The notes beneath the pieces were generated by a model. That model searched no databases. It saw nothing but the letters and a program-made list of their open reading frames with translations, and was not told the DNA's origin. A program made the translations under genes and the position numbers. A DNA stretch of 64,000 bases from Planctellipticum sp942493135 (GTDB lineage Bacteria; Planctomycetota; Planctomycetia; Planctomycetales; Planctomycetaceae), in the NCBI GenBank assembly GCA_942493135.1, contig OW818684.1:3658001-3722000 (forward strand). Reading direction: 5' to 3'. Shown here one piece after another: positions 1-10,047 of the stretch (positions are counted from its first letter, which is position 1; every line of letters begins with the position of its first letter).

Positions 1-1
1 G

Positions 2-2467
<2,466 letters not shown>

Positions 2468-2634
2468 GACCGGCCCGGCTGGCCAGAGTGACATGCTGCC
2501 CTTCAAGGCGGTCATGTCTTCGTGTCCGGGACAGGGTTCGTTGGCGGCGCGGCCGACATCCGGTCCTGTTTTGCTCGACGGTCTTTGGGTTGCGTGCTTG
2601 CCCGAAGCGGAGGCCTTCGTATCCCCTCAAGCGA

Positions 2635-3207
2635 TCACTTGACCGCCAACCCCGCCGCCTCCCGCTCCAGCAGCCACCGCTTCAAATCTACCCCCCGCGG
2701 CGCCGAAAACCCGCCCAGCTTTCCGCCCGATGCCACCACCCTGTGGCAGGGAATCAGAATAGGAATCCGGTTCGACGCCATCACGCCTCCCACTCCTCGG
2801 GCCGCCCGCGGGCTGCCCGCACGGCGAGCGATTTCGGCGTACGTGGCCGTCTGGCCATAGGGAATGGCGCGGACGGCATTGCGGACGGCCAGTTGAAACG
2901 GGGTGCTGTCGGGAAGCTCCAGGTCGACGTCGGCGAAGTCGTCGACCCCACCCTGGAAATAGGCCTGCAGGCGGGCCGCAAGTTCCGGCGCCCAGTCAGA
3001 CAGCCACCAACTGTCGCCATACATCGACGCCGCCTGATCAATGACCGATTGCCGATCCGCGTGTCCCAGCATCAGACCACAGACCCGGCCGTTCCGGCCG
3101 GCCAGTCCCATCCAGCCGCTGGCGGTCGAAAATGCGCAAAACTGGACCTCGTCGCGGTTTCCCGCCATCTTGCGGCTGTCGGACTCGCGGGCGACTCTTT
3201 GACCCAT
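2635..3207 (-). CDS. ogt: Methylated-DNA--protein-cysteine methyltransferase
   Basis: Suicide repair protein that transfers alkyl groups from O6-alkylguanine to its own cysteine. The protein has 190 residues. The active-site motif PCHRV is present with Cys near residue 154, followed by the family pattern GGKLGGFSAPRGVDLKRWLL; the preceding NAVRAIPYGQTATYAEIA is the DNA-binding helix-turn-helix of the family. The frame continues upstream to base 3321, but the ATG at 3207 is preceded by a GGGGG ribosome-binding site about 7 bases away, so I take that start; a further in-frame ATG (MAGNRDEV) is also possible. It is convergent with carB and monocistronic. Ogt and AdaB naming cannot be separated from sequence alone. 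Confidence 0.93.
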   Translation of the reverse strand: MGQRVARESDSRKMAGNRDEVQFCAFSTASGWMGLAGRNGRVCGLMLGHADRQSVIDQAASMYGDSWWLSDWAPELAARLQAYFQGGVDDFADVDLELPDSTPFQLAVRNAVRAIPYGQTATYAEIARRAGSPRAARGVGGVMASNRIPILIPCHRVVASGGKLGGFSAPRGVDLKRWLLEREAAGLAVK

Positions 3208-3384
3208 GACCGAACCCCCTATAGAATACGTCGATGACCGCAGGCGGTTTCCGTGTGCGGTCGTGGCCTGAGGAGGGCCGTCGCTGGTGACCAGTGCTGA
3301 CGTGAGCCGTGCAGCGGACAAGTCCCGGAAGACTTCCGGGCGAAGTCGTTGCCGTCACGTCTTTCTTCATTTAAGGATGCTGCG

Positions 3385-4128
3385 ATGTACGCCTACGCGT
3401 CGCTGGCGGACGACTTCTACGTCAACATGACTCTCAATACGGAGATGGCACTCCCCGCCGGTCGCGAAACGATTCTCAGCTTCTTCGAACGCGTCCAGAA
3501 AAAATACCCTTCGCTCCGCAATTTTTACACCCGCGATAACGGCGATTTCGTCCTGGAAGAGGACAAGGAGCAGGTTCAGCAGCGGTGGATTTCGCTCGAA
3601 CCCCGCCGGATCTGCAGCGGGCACATCAATCCCGACAATCCCGACGAATCCTTCGAGCAGCACTCGTTGCTGCTCGAACTCGTTCCCTACATGCTCTCCG
3701 TCAGCCCGCTCGACTGCGAAGCCCTCGACTACATGCTCGGCTTCGACTTCTCCTACCGCGGCAACCACGACGCCCTCGTCGCCGAGGCGCTCGGCGTCAA
3801 TCACTCGCTGGAGGGGCTGATCAACGTTCCCGGTTCGCAGCTCCTCAACTACGAGCCCTCGATCACCATCAGCCTCGACGACACCTGCCGGCGACAGGCC
3901 CGGTTGATGATCGAGACGCGGACCAACGCCTACCAGGTCCGCCGGGGCGAATTCCCCGAAGAGCAGATCAGCGTCTACTTCACCGTCCGCCAGTACGGCA
4001 GCCTGGATTCGTCCAAGTCCTACGCCGCCACGCTGCAGGAGCTGCGCGACTCCTGCGAAGAGCTGATGGAACAGTCCGTCATCGAACAGGTTCTGCGTCC
4101 GCTGCAGCAGGCCACCTCGGCCCGTTGA
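3385..4128 (+). CDS. Conserved hypothetical protein
   Basis: Predicted cytoplasmic protein of 247 residues that I do not recognise. No signal peptide, membrane segment, cysteine cluster or nucleotide-binding motif is visible. The composition is soluble and mixed, with an acidic stretch (DFVLEEDKEQVQQRW, near residue 49) and a C-terminal amphipathic helix (LQELRDSCEELMEQSV). The start chosen is the ATG at 3385 because AAGGA lies about 7 bases upstream; the frame itself opens at 3349. It lies 51 bases ahead of the aminotransferase gene on the same strand and may be cotranscribed with it. Codon use matches its neighbours, so it looks native. Function unknown. Confidence 0.85.
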   Translation: MYAYASLADDFYVNMTLNTEMALPAGRETILSFFERVQKKYPSLRNFYTRDNGDFVLEEDKEQVQQRWISLEPRRICSGHINPDNPDESFEQHSLLLELVPYMLSVSPLDCEALDYMLGFDFSYRGNHDALVAEALGVNHSLEGLINVPGSQLLNYEPSITISLDDTCRRQARLMIETRTNAYQVRRGEFPEEQISVYFTVRQYGSLDSSKSYAATLQELRDSCEELMEQSVIEQVLRPLQQATSAR

Positions 4129-4179
4129 CCGCCGCGTATCCCCCCCCGAATCCGCTCCCCGACGCCCAAGGATTTCTGC

Positions 4180-5445
4180 ATGGCTCCGCAACTGAGTGAA
4201 TTCGCCCGGTCCCTGACCGTGGAAACCGCCTTCAGCGTGCTCGCCGTCGCCAAAGCCCTCAAGGCCGCCGGCAAGGACGTCGTCGAACTCGAAATCGGCG
4301 ACAGCCCGTTCGACAGCACGTCTTCGGCGAAGTCCACCGGCGTCCTGGCGATCCAGGAGAACAAGTCGCACTACTGCCCGTCTCCCGGGCTGCCCGAGTT
4401 CCGCGAGACCGCTGCCCGCTTCGTCCGCGAAGAATTCGCCATCCCCGCCAAGGCCGAGAACGTCGTAGTCGCTCCCGGCGCCAAGGTCTTCGAGCAGTTC
4501 TTCTGCGAAGCCTTCCTGAATCCGGGCGACGGCGTCCTGGTCTTCAGTCCCTACTTCCCCACCTACGTGCCGAACATCCTTCGCCGCGGCGCCCGTCCGG
4601 TCTATTCCTCCTTGAAACAATCGAACGGCTTCCGTCCCGAACTGTCCGAGATCGAAAAGTTCCTCAAGACCGATCCCTCGCCGCGGGCGATCTTCTTCAA
4701 TTCGCCGCACAACCCGACCGGCGGCGTGATGACCGAGCAGGACATGCGCGACGTCGCCGACCTGCTCCGCGGCACGAACATCGCCGTCTTCAGCGACGAG
4801 CCGTACTGCCACATGGTCTGGGGCGGGAAGCACGTCTCGCCGCTGGCCCAGCCCGGAATGCTCGACCAGTGTGTCGCCGCCTATACCTTCAGCAAATCCT
4901 ACAGCATGAGCGGCTGGCGGCTGGGGTTCGCCGTGGCGGGGGCCGAAGTGGCCGACGCGATCAGCAAGATGATCAACACGACCCTCTCCTGCACTCCGCC
5001 CCTGGTGCAGCTCGCCGGCAAGGCCGCCCTCGAACGGGACTCCGGCGAACGGAACGACCAGATGCAACTGTTCCGTCGCAAGGTCGAGCTGCTGACCGCC
5101 GGGCTGAATCAGCTCGACGGCTTCCGCTCGCTCGATCCGGCCGGCACGTTCTACGTCTTCCCGAACGTCAAGCCGATCTGCAACCGGCTCGGAATCACCA
5201 GTCACGGCCTGGCGCTCTACCTGCTCGAAGGCGCGGACGACAAGTTCGGCGTCGCCTGCCTCGGGGGCGAATGCTTTGGCGAAGCGGGCGGCGGCTTCCT
5301 GCGATTCAGTTGCGCCGAGCCCGACGATCGTCTCCAGCAGGCGCTGGCGTTCCTGCCGACGGCGATCGGCCGCCAGGATCGCGTTGAAGCCTATCTGGAG
5401 ACGCACCCGAAGTTCAAGTTGGTCCAGCCGTACGAACTCGACTGA
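4180..5445 (+). CDS. PLP-dependent class I/II aminotransferase
   Basis: Fold-type I aminotransferase of 421 residues, aspartate-aminotransferase-like. The PLP lysine is Lys239 in the motif SKSYSMSGWRLGF; NSPHNPTGG (near 170) and SDEPY (near 205) are the other cofactor-pocket signatures, and the C-terminal LRFSCAEPDDRLQQAL holds the substrate-carboxylate Arg. The substrate cannot be fixed from sequence; the family covers aspartate, alanine, aromatic and LL-diaminopimelate enzymes. dapB lies 16 kb away, which is too far to argue for a lysine role. It follows the hypothetical gene ending at 4128 and ends in an inverted-repeat element shared with the convergent M24-like gene. Confidence 0.92.
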   Translation: MAPQLSEFARSLTVETAFSVLAVAKALKAAGKDVVELEIGDSPFDSTSSAKSTGVLAIQENKSHYCPSPGLPEFRETAARFVREEFAIPAKAENVVVAPGAKVFEQFFCEAFLNPGDGVLVFSPYFPTYVPNILRRGARPVYSSLKQSNGFRPELSEIEKFLKTDPSPRAIFFNSPHNPTGGVMTEQDMRDVADLLRGTNIAVFSDEPYCHMVWGGKHVSPLAQPGMLDQCVAAYTFSKSYSMSGWRLGFAVAGAEVADAISKMINTTLSCTPPLVQLAGKAALERDSGERNDQMQLFRRKVELLTAGLNQLDGFRSLDPAGTFYVFPNVKPICNRLGITSHGLALYLLEGADDKFGVACLGGECFGEAGGGFLRFSCAEPDDRLQQALAFLPTAIGRQDRVEAYLETHPKFKLVQPYELD

Positions 5446-5459
5446 GAGTCGTTTGGCGC

Positions 5460-5544
5460 GGGTGGCACGCCCAGAGGCTTTGCGATGGGCGTGTTCTTGA
5501 GATAATGAAGACCACGCTCTTCGAAGACTCAGGGCGTGCCACCC
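5460..5544. repeat. Inverted-pair intergenic element
   Basis: Perfect 13-base arms GGGTGGCACGCCC (5460-5472) and GGGCGTGCCACCC (5532-5544) enclose 59 bases. The interior contains a second imperfect inverted repeat (GCGTGTTCTT against AAGACCACGC, one mismatch), so a long hairpin can form. It nearly fills the gap between two convergent genes, 14 bases after one stop and 6 before the other. It may act as a bidirectional terminator or be a REP/MITE-like dispersed element. Confidence 0.75.
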
Positions 5545-5550
5545 GGCACG

Positions 5551-6711
5551 CTACGACTCCAGCACGAGAATCGCCGGTACGGGGACCGCCGTCCCCTTCA
5601 CGCTGATGCTGAGGTGGGGCCAGTCGACGGCCCGCGTGAGGACCTCCGCCCCCTTCGGGGTGGTCAGCAGCGTGTCGCCGCAGACGATGGGGCCGACCGA
5701 CGGATGCCAGTGGAGCGGCACCCCAGCCGGGAGGCGGAACTCGCTGTTCGGAGTCAGCGGGACGGCCCCGTACTGGTACTCGCACAGACTGGCCTGGTCG
5801 GCGAGCCGCCATTCTTCGTCGGCGCCCGATTTTTCATAGATCCGGCGAATGCGATTCCAGATCTCGAAGAATTCCCATTCCACCTGCGAGAAGAACAGGC
5901 CCGTGGCGTGAACCATCGCCGCTTTCTGGAATGCAGCCAGCAGTTGTTCGGGCGGTTCCCCGAGCGAAATTGTCCGGGCGGCTCCCACGTTCAGTCCGCG
6001 ATAACGACCGACCGCCGCCACAGTGCAGAACTTCTGAATCGGCGAATCGGACCAGGTCCAGTGCCGGAACCGGATCGCCCGCCCGTCAGCGAGAATCTGC
6101 ATGCGGAACGGATGGACTTCGTGTTTGAGCAGGCGGTGCGAGAGTTCGCCGGCGGTTTCGGCCTCGGTCCGACCGCGGAGGATGGCGCGGGCCGTCGCTT
6201 CGACCGCATGCGCCACCCGGCGTCCCGCTTCCCGCAACTGACCCAGGTCGAACTCGGACAGCGGTGTTCGCAGCCCCAGCATCCGCAGGCTGACGTCCGT
6301 CGTTCCCGGCAGCGGCGAATCGCTGGCGATTTTCCGTCCGCGACACAGATCGCCCAGCATCACCTGCCGCGGCTCCGTCCACGGTCGTTCCTTGAGCTGA
6401 AAGCCCAGCCCCGGTACGTGATGTTCGAACAGTTCGGCGGTATCCGCATTGCCGCAGACGACGACGCGGGCCTCTGGCGTGACGAACAGCGCCGCCGTGG
6501 TTTCGCCGGACGTTCCCCGGCTCAGATCGGCGCCGGCCGTCAGCCAGGAGAGATTGCACGGCTGCTGGAGAGCAAGTCCTGCGTAGCCTTCTCGCTCCAG
6601 GAACTCACTGACGAGCTGGTGCCGGCGGTTCACCTCCGCCAGGCGGTCCAGATCGACGGCGGCAAACTCTCCCGAAGACAACGGCGCCGAGGCGTCCAGA
6701 ATGACGGGCAT
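5551..6711 (-). CDS. M24 (pita-bread fold) peptidase-like protein, metal ligands degenerate
   Basis: About 386 residues with the layout of aminopeptidase P/prolidase (M24B): an N-terminal creatinase-like domain (about 1-160) and a C-terminal pita-bread domain. Where active enzymes have two metal-binding Asp residues, this protein reads VAAVGRYRGL and NVGAARTISLG, keeping the Arg and Gly but not the acids. The expected catalytic His and the second Glu (EYQYGAVPLT region) are not evident either. I infer a non-hydrolytic relative or an unusually divergent enzyme. The ATG at 6711 (MPVILDASAP) has GGGA upstream; the open frame reaches 7320, but the extra part looks like noise. It is convergent with the aminotransferase. 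Confidence 0.75.
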   Translation of the reverse strand: MPVILDASAPLSSGEFAAVDLDRLAEVNRRHQLVSEFLEREGYAGLALQQPCNLSWLTAGADLSRGTSGETTAALFVTPEARVVVCGNADTAELFEHHVPGLGFQLKERPWTEPRQVMLGDLCRGRKIASDSPLPGTTDVSLRMLGLRTPLSEFDLGQLREAGRRVAHAVEATARAILRGRTEAETAGELSHRLLKHEVHPFRMQILADGRAIRFRHWTWSDSPIQKFCTVAAVGRYRGLNVGAARTISLGEPPEQLLAAFQKAAMVHATGLFFSQVEWEFFEIWNRIRRIYEKSGADEEWRLADQASLCEYQYGAVPLTPNSEFRLPAGVPLHWHPSVGPIVCGDTLLTTPKGAEVLTRAVDWPHLSISVKGTAVPVPAILVLES

Positions 6712-7088
6712 CGTGCGATTCCCAGACTGCAGGTCTGACGGGTCGCCGGGCATCCAGCACCGCGGCGGAGATGGCTTGGACTTTCGGGCGCTGAGAGAGA
6801 AGACTGGCCTGGAAGGAAGGACAACAACAACAGTATGCGTTGGCCAGGAAGCAGTGAGATAATTGCCGATGACGACGGGGGAGACTTCCCCTTCAGGAAT
6901 TGTAAGGCATTCTGCCGCCTGTCCGGCGCTTTGAAAAGACATTCTCACAGGGAAATCAGCCGGTTTTTTCGCAAATTCCGTGAATTCCGCCTGAACATCC
7001 GCGACAATTCGGTTCAACGGAGCCTGTCTGCCATCCGGCCATCGCCGCCTGCTGCGGGGGCTGTTCCACTTGAGATCGCCCCTCCCGT
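6712..7088. other. Intergenic region between divergent genes
   Basis: 377 bases between the M24-like gene (minus) and a plus-strand gene. Short frames here read as arginine/proline-rich noise. It must hold both promoters, but I see no convincing -35/-10 pair, hairpin or repeat. Confidence 0.5.
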
Positions 7089-7589
7089 ATGGCCCGCAGC
7101 GAATCCGACCGCGAAGATCTGCTTGCCGAGGCCGTAGCACTCGTTCGTCGCGCAGAGTGGCGCCTGCCGGGGTTTTCGGATCTGGTGCTGCTCGGCGAAC
7201 GTGAAAACGGCTGGTTCTCGATCTATCTCGGGCAGGACCGGTATTTCCAGTTCGACGCCGGCAACCGACTAAGGCGGGCGTATGTCGCGCCGGCGCTCTA
7301 CCGCACGCAAGGAGACACACTGGCCCGGCTGATTCGGGACCGCAGCGGCGACGCGACGGTGCTGCAACGAACGGATCTCACCGGCGCCGAACTGGCAGGG
7401 TTCCGTGTGAACCTCCGCCAGACTTTGCAGGATGTGAGTCACGCGGTGCAGTCGCCGGGTAACGGTCCTTCACGAATCGTGCCCGACGCGGCACCGGAGA
7501 TCGCCGTCGAACTGGTCGGCCGCCTGTTGCGAATCCTGCGGTTCGATCGGACTGACTGGCTGGCGCCCGTCATCCGCGGCAAACGTTGA
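7089..7589 (+). CDS. Conserved hypothetical protein
   Basis: 166-residue soluble protein with no recognised domain, signal peptide or membrane segment. The N-terminal half is the better-structured part (DLVLLGERENGWFSIYLG near 32, YFQFDAGNRLRRAYV near 53), giving the look of a small beta-rich domain; the C-terminal third is helical and ends in a basic tail. It heads a plus-strand run and lies 28 bases before the SDR gene, suggesting cotranscription. The alternative frame overlapping its start is ordinary high-GC shadow. Function unknown. Confidence 0.75.
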   Translation: MARSESDREDLLAEAVALVRRAEWRLPGFSDLVLLGERENGWFSIYLGQDRYFQFDAGNRLRRAYVAPALYRTQGDTLARLIRDRSGDATVLQRTDLTGAELAGFRVNLRQTLQDVSHAVQSPGNGPSRIVPDAAPEIAVELVGRLLRILRFDRTDWLAPVIRGKR

Positions 7590-7617
7590 GTCATTGTCGA
7601 CCAGGGAGACCGAAGAG

Positions 7618-8490
7618 ATGGATCTGCTCGTCGTTGGTTGCGGCTATCTGGGCCGCCGGGTCGCCCACGCCTGGCCCGGGCGAGTCCACGCGCTGACGCG
7701 CAGCCCGGAACGAGCGGCCGAGTTCGCGGCGCTGGGCTGGCAACCGGTCGTGGGAGATGTCTGCGAACCGGCCACGCTGGAACAGTTGCCCGCCGTCGAT
7801 GCCGTCCTCTATGCCGTCGGCTTCGACCGGAGCGCCGGTCGACCACAGCTCGAAGTCGCCGTGGAAGGCGTGCGGCACGTACTGGCCCGAATGGCCGGAA
7901 AGTGCCAGCGGTTCGTCTATATCTCCAGCACCAGCGTCTACGGACAAGCGGACGGCGGCTGGGTGGATGAAGAGTCTTCCTGTGAACCGGTGCAACCGGG
8001 GGGACAATGTTGTCTGGCCGCCGAACAACTAATTCGCAACGCGTGCGCTTCCGGTCAGGCCCGCATCCTGAGACTGGCGGGAATCTACGGTCCGCAGCGC
8101 GTGCTGGCAAAAGTGGAGACGCTCCGCGCGGGAGAACCGGTGACGGGACGGGGGAATGCATGGCTGAACCTGATTCACGCGGATGACGCCGCCGCGATCG
8201 CCGCCGAGGCGCTGACCCGGCCGGATTTCGACGGGACCCTGCTCGTCTGTGATGATCGTCCCGTGACCCGCGAGGACTACTATTCCCGTCTGGCGGCGCT
8301 GGTCGGTGCTCCGAAGCCGCGATTCGACGCCGACGCGCCGGCCCGACGCGGTTCGGGTGGTCTGAACAAGCGCTGTTCGAACGCTCGACTGAAAGGACTG
8401 CTCGGACATCCGCTGCAATTTCCCACCTGCGAACAGGGGCTGGTGCAGGCGCTGGAAGAGAGTGGGATTTCCCGATCGAACCGGGATTGA
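7618..8490 (+). CDS. YeeZ-like NAD(P)-binding epimerase/SDR family protein
   Basis: Extended-SDR-like protein of 290 residues. A Rossmann nucleotide-binding motif opens the protein (VVGCGYLGRRVA, GxGxxG), and YISSTSVYG (about residue 100) is the SDR serine/threonine strand. The usual catalytic Tyr-x3-Lys is not where expected; the segment reads QCCLAAEQLI, so this resembles the YeeZ-type non-canonical group more than a sugar epimerase. The frame opens at a TTG (7594), but the ATG at 7618, with GGGAG about 10 bases upstream, starts exactly at the Rossmann strand. It lies between a hypothetical gene and the DUF58 gene in one orientation. Substrate unknown. Confidence 0.85.
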   Translation: MDLLVVGCGYLGRRVAHAWPGRVHALTRSPERAAEFAALGWQPVVGDVCEPATLEQLPAVDAVLYAVGFDRSAGRPQLEVAVEGVRHVLARMAGKCQRFVYISSTSVYGQADGGWVDEESSCEPVQPGGQCCLAAEQLIRNACASGQARILRLAGIYGPQRVLAKVETLRAGEPVTGRGNAWLNLIHADDAAAIAAEALTRPDFDGTLLVCDDRPVTREDYYSRLAALVGAPKPRFDADAPARRGSGGLNKRCSNARLKGLLGHPLQFPTCEQGLVQALEESGISRSNRD

Positions 8491-8575
8491 TTCATCGCGG
8501 GCTGGACGGTCTTCCCCGTCTGCCGTGTAATGACGTCGATACGGATGCGGATTCTGTCTGACTGGGATTCTCTGG

Positions 8576-10045
8576 ATGGCCGGTTCCCCCCCCGAGCGTC
8601 GCGTCGACCGAGCTGCGATCGCATCGGGATGCACGCTGCTGGTCCTGACGGTGGCGGCGATCGTGCTGCCCTTGTGGTTTCGTGGATTTGGCGGCGGCGG
8701 AATGCTCTCCCAGGGCGTCTACTGGGGATTGATCGTCATTCTCGCGGCGACCGGCATTCAACAGGTCGCCAACGCCTGGGCGCCCCCCGCCCGCAAACGC
8801 CGGCTCCCGTCGCTCAACCGCTATCGGGTCCGATTTCCGCGGGAGGGCCTGATTTATCTGACGATCATGGTCGTCCTGTTCATCGGCTCGCTGCTCGGTC
8901 GCGAAAACCGGCTGATGCTGGTCTTCGCCATGATGGCGGGACCATTCGTGATTAACGGCTGGGCAACGTTTACCATGCTCCAGGCCGCCGCCGTGGCCCG
9001 GTCCACGCCCCGCCGGGCGATGGCCGGCGAGATGTTCGCCGTAGAAGTGACGTTTACCAATGTGCGGCCGCTCTTTTCCGCATGGATGATGCTGGTGCAG
9101 GATGAGGTCACTCGCGACGACGACGACATCGTGATCGCTTCGGTTCTGTTTACGCACGTCGCGCCGCGCGAACGACAGATCGGCCACTACGACGCCCGGC
9201 TGTATCGCCGCGGCCGGTATCGGTTCGGTCCGATTTCCGTGGCGTCTCGATTTCCACTCGGACTCATCGAGCGCGCCCGCGTCTTTCCCGCCCGCGACGA
9301 GATTCTGATCTATCCCCGTCTCGGCCGGCTGCGGTCCGGCTGGCAGCGGGACCTGCTGCATGCCTCGGAACTGGTGACGATTCCCCAATCCCGCTCCGGG
9401 CTCTACGACGACGAGTTCCACCGCCTCCGCGAGTATCGCCCCGGCGACAATCCCCGCGCGATTCACTGGCGCAGCTCGGCCCGCAGGAACGAACTGATCA
9501 TGCGGGAGTATCACCAGAGTCGCGAGCACAACCTCATCGTTGTGCTCGACCTCTGGGCCCCCTCTAACCCCGCTGCGCCGGATGTTGATCGTGTTGAGTG
9601 GGCGCTGTCGCTCGTGGGGACGCTGTGCCTTGAACATCGCCGCGCCAGTCGCGAAAGTTCCATTCGCCTGCTGGCCTCCGGCCGCTCTCAGCAGACCTGG
9701 GAAGGCCAGGCGTCAGCGGCCAGCCTCGAAGATCTCTTCGACGTGCTGGCCACCCTGGATTCCGGTCCCGCCGACTTTCCCGAGATGCTGGCCCACGAGG
9801 CGCTGCAGCACGCGGGGCCCGCCGATCGAATCCTCTGTCTCTCGACGCGGCCCGCCGCCACCGCCGGTCAAGCCTCGGCCCTGCCGGGCACCGACCCGCG
9901 TTCGCAGGTGATCTACGTCGATCCGGCTTCCGTTCGCGAGTGGCTGGTGTTCGACGATGATCGCCTTGGACAAGTGGATCACACGCCATCAGCCGTCAGT
10001 GTCGATAACGGACGGTCCGCCAGTCCCGTTGAGAGAGAGGCCTGA
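8576..10045 (+). CDS. DUF58 domain membrane protein
   Basis: 489 residues. There are two pairs of hydrophobic helices near the N-terminus (about 15-35, 48-62, 92-108 and 113-135), then a soluble region carrying the DUF58 signature LREYRPGDNPRAIHWRSSAR (near 280-300), followed by a von-Willebrand-A-like segment (NLIVVLDLWAP). DUF58 proteins usually sit beside MoxR ATPases and transglutaminase-like proteins and are thought to take part in assembly or maturation of secreted or membrane complexes. Here the next gene, 2 bases downstream, is exactly such a transglutaminase; no MoxR gene is in the window. The start at 8576 lacks a strong ribosome-binding site. Confidence 0.9.
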   Translation: MAGSPPERRVDRAAIASGCTLLVLTVAAIVLPLWFRGFGGGGMLSQGVYWGLIVILAATGIQQVANAWAPPARKRRLPSLNRYRVRFPREGLIYLTIMVVLFIGSLLGRENRLMLVFAMMAGPFVINGWATFTMLQAAAVARSTPRRAMAGEMFAVEVTFTNVRPLFSAWMMLVQDEVTRDDDDIVIASVLFTHVAPRERQIGHYDARLYRRGRYRFGPISVASRFPLGLIERARVFPARDEILIYPRLGRLRSGWQRDLLHASELVTIPQSRSGLYDDEFHRLREYRPGDNPRAIHWRSSARRNELIMREYHQSREHNLIVVLDLWAPSNPAAPDVDRVEWALSLVGTLCLEHRRASRESSIRLLASGRSQQTWEGQASAASLEDLFDVLATLDSGPADFPEMLAHEALQHAGPADRILCLSTRPAATAGQASALPGTDPRSQVIYVDPASVREWLVFDDDRLGQVDHTPSAVSVDNGRSASPVEREA

Positions 10046-10047
10046 AA

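Noticed and set aside
3367..5406. 679-codon minus-strand frame opposite the hypothetical and aminotransferase genes
   Set aside because: Antisense shadow caused by GC-rich third positions; the plus-strand genes have clear motifs and ribosome-binding sites.
5463..5483. TGGCAC then TTTGCG after the aminotransferase, like a -24/-12 promoter
   Set aside because: Spacing is wrong and the TGGCAC belongs to the inverted-repeat arm between convergent genes.
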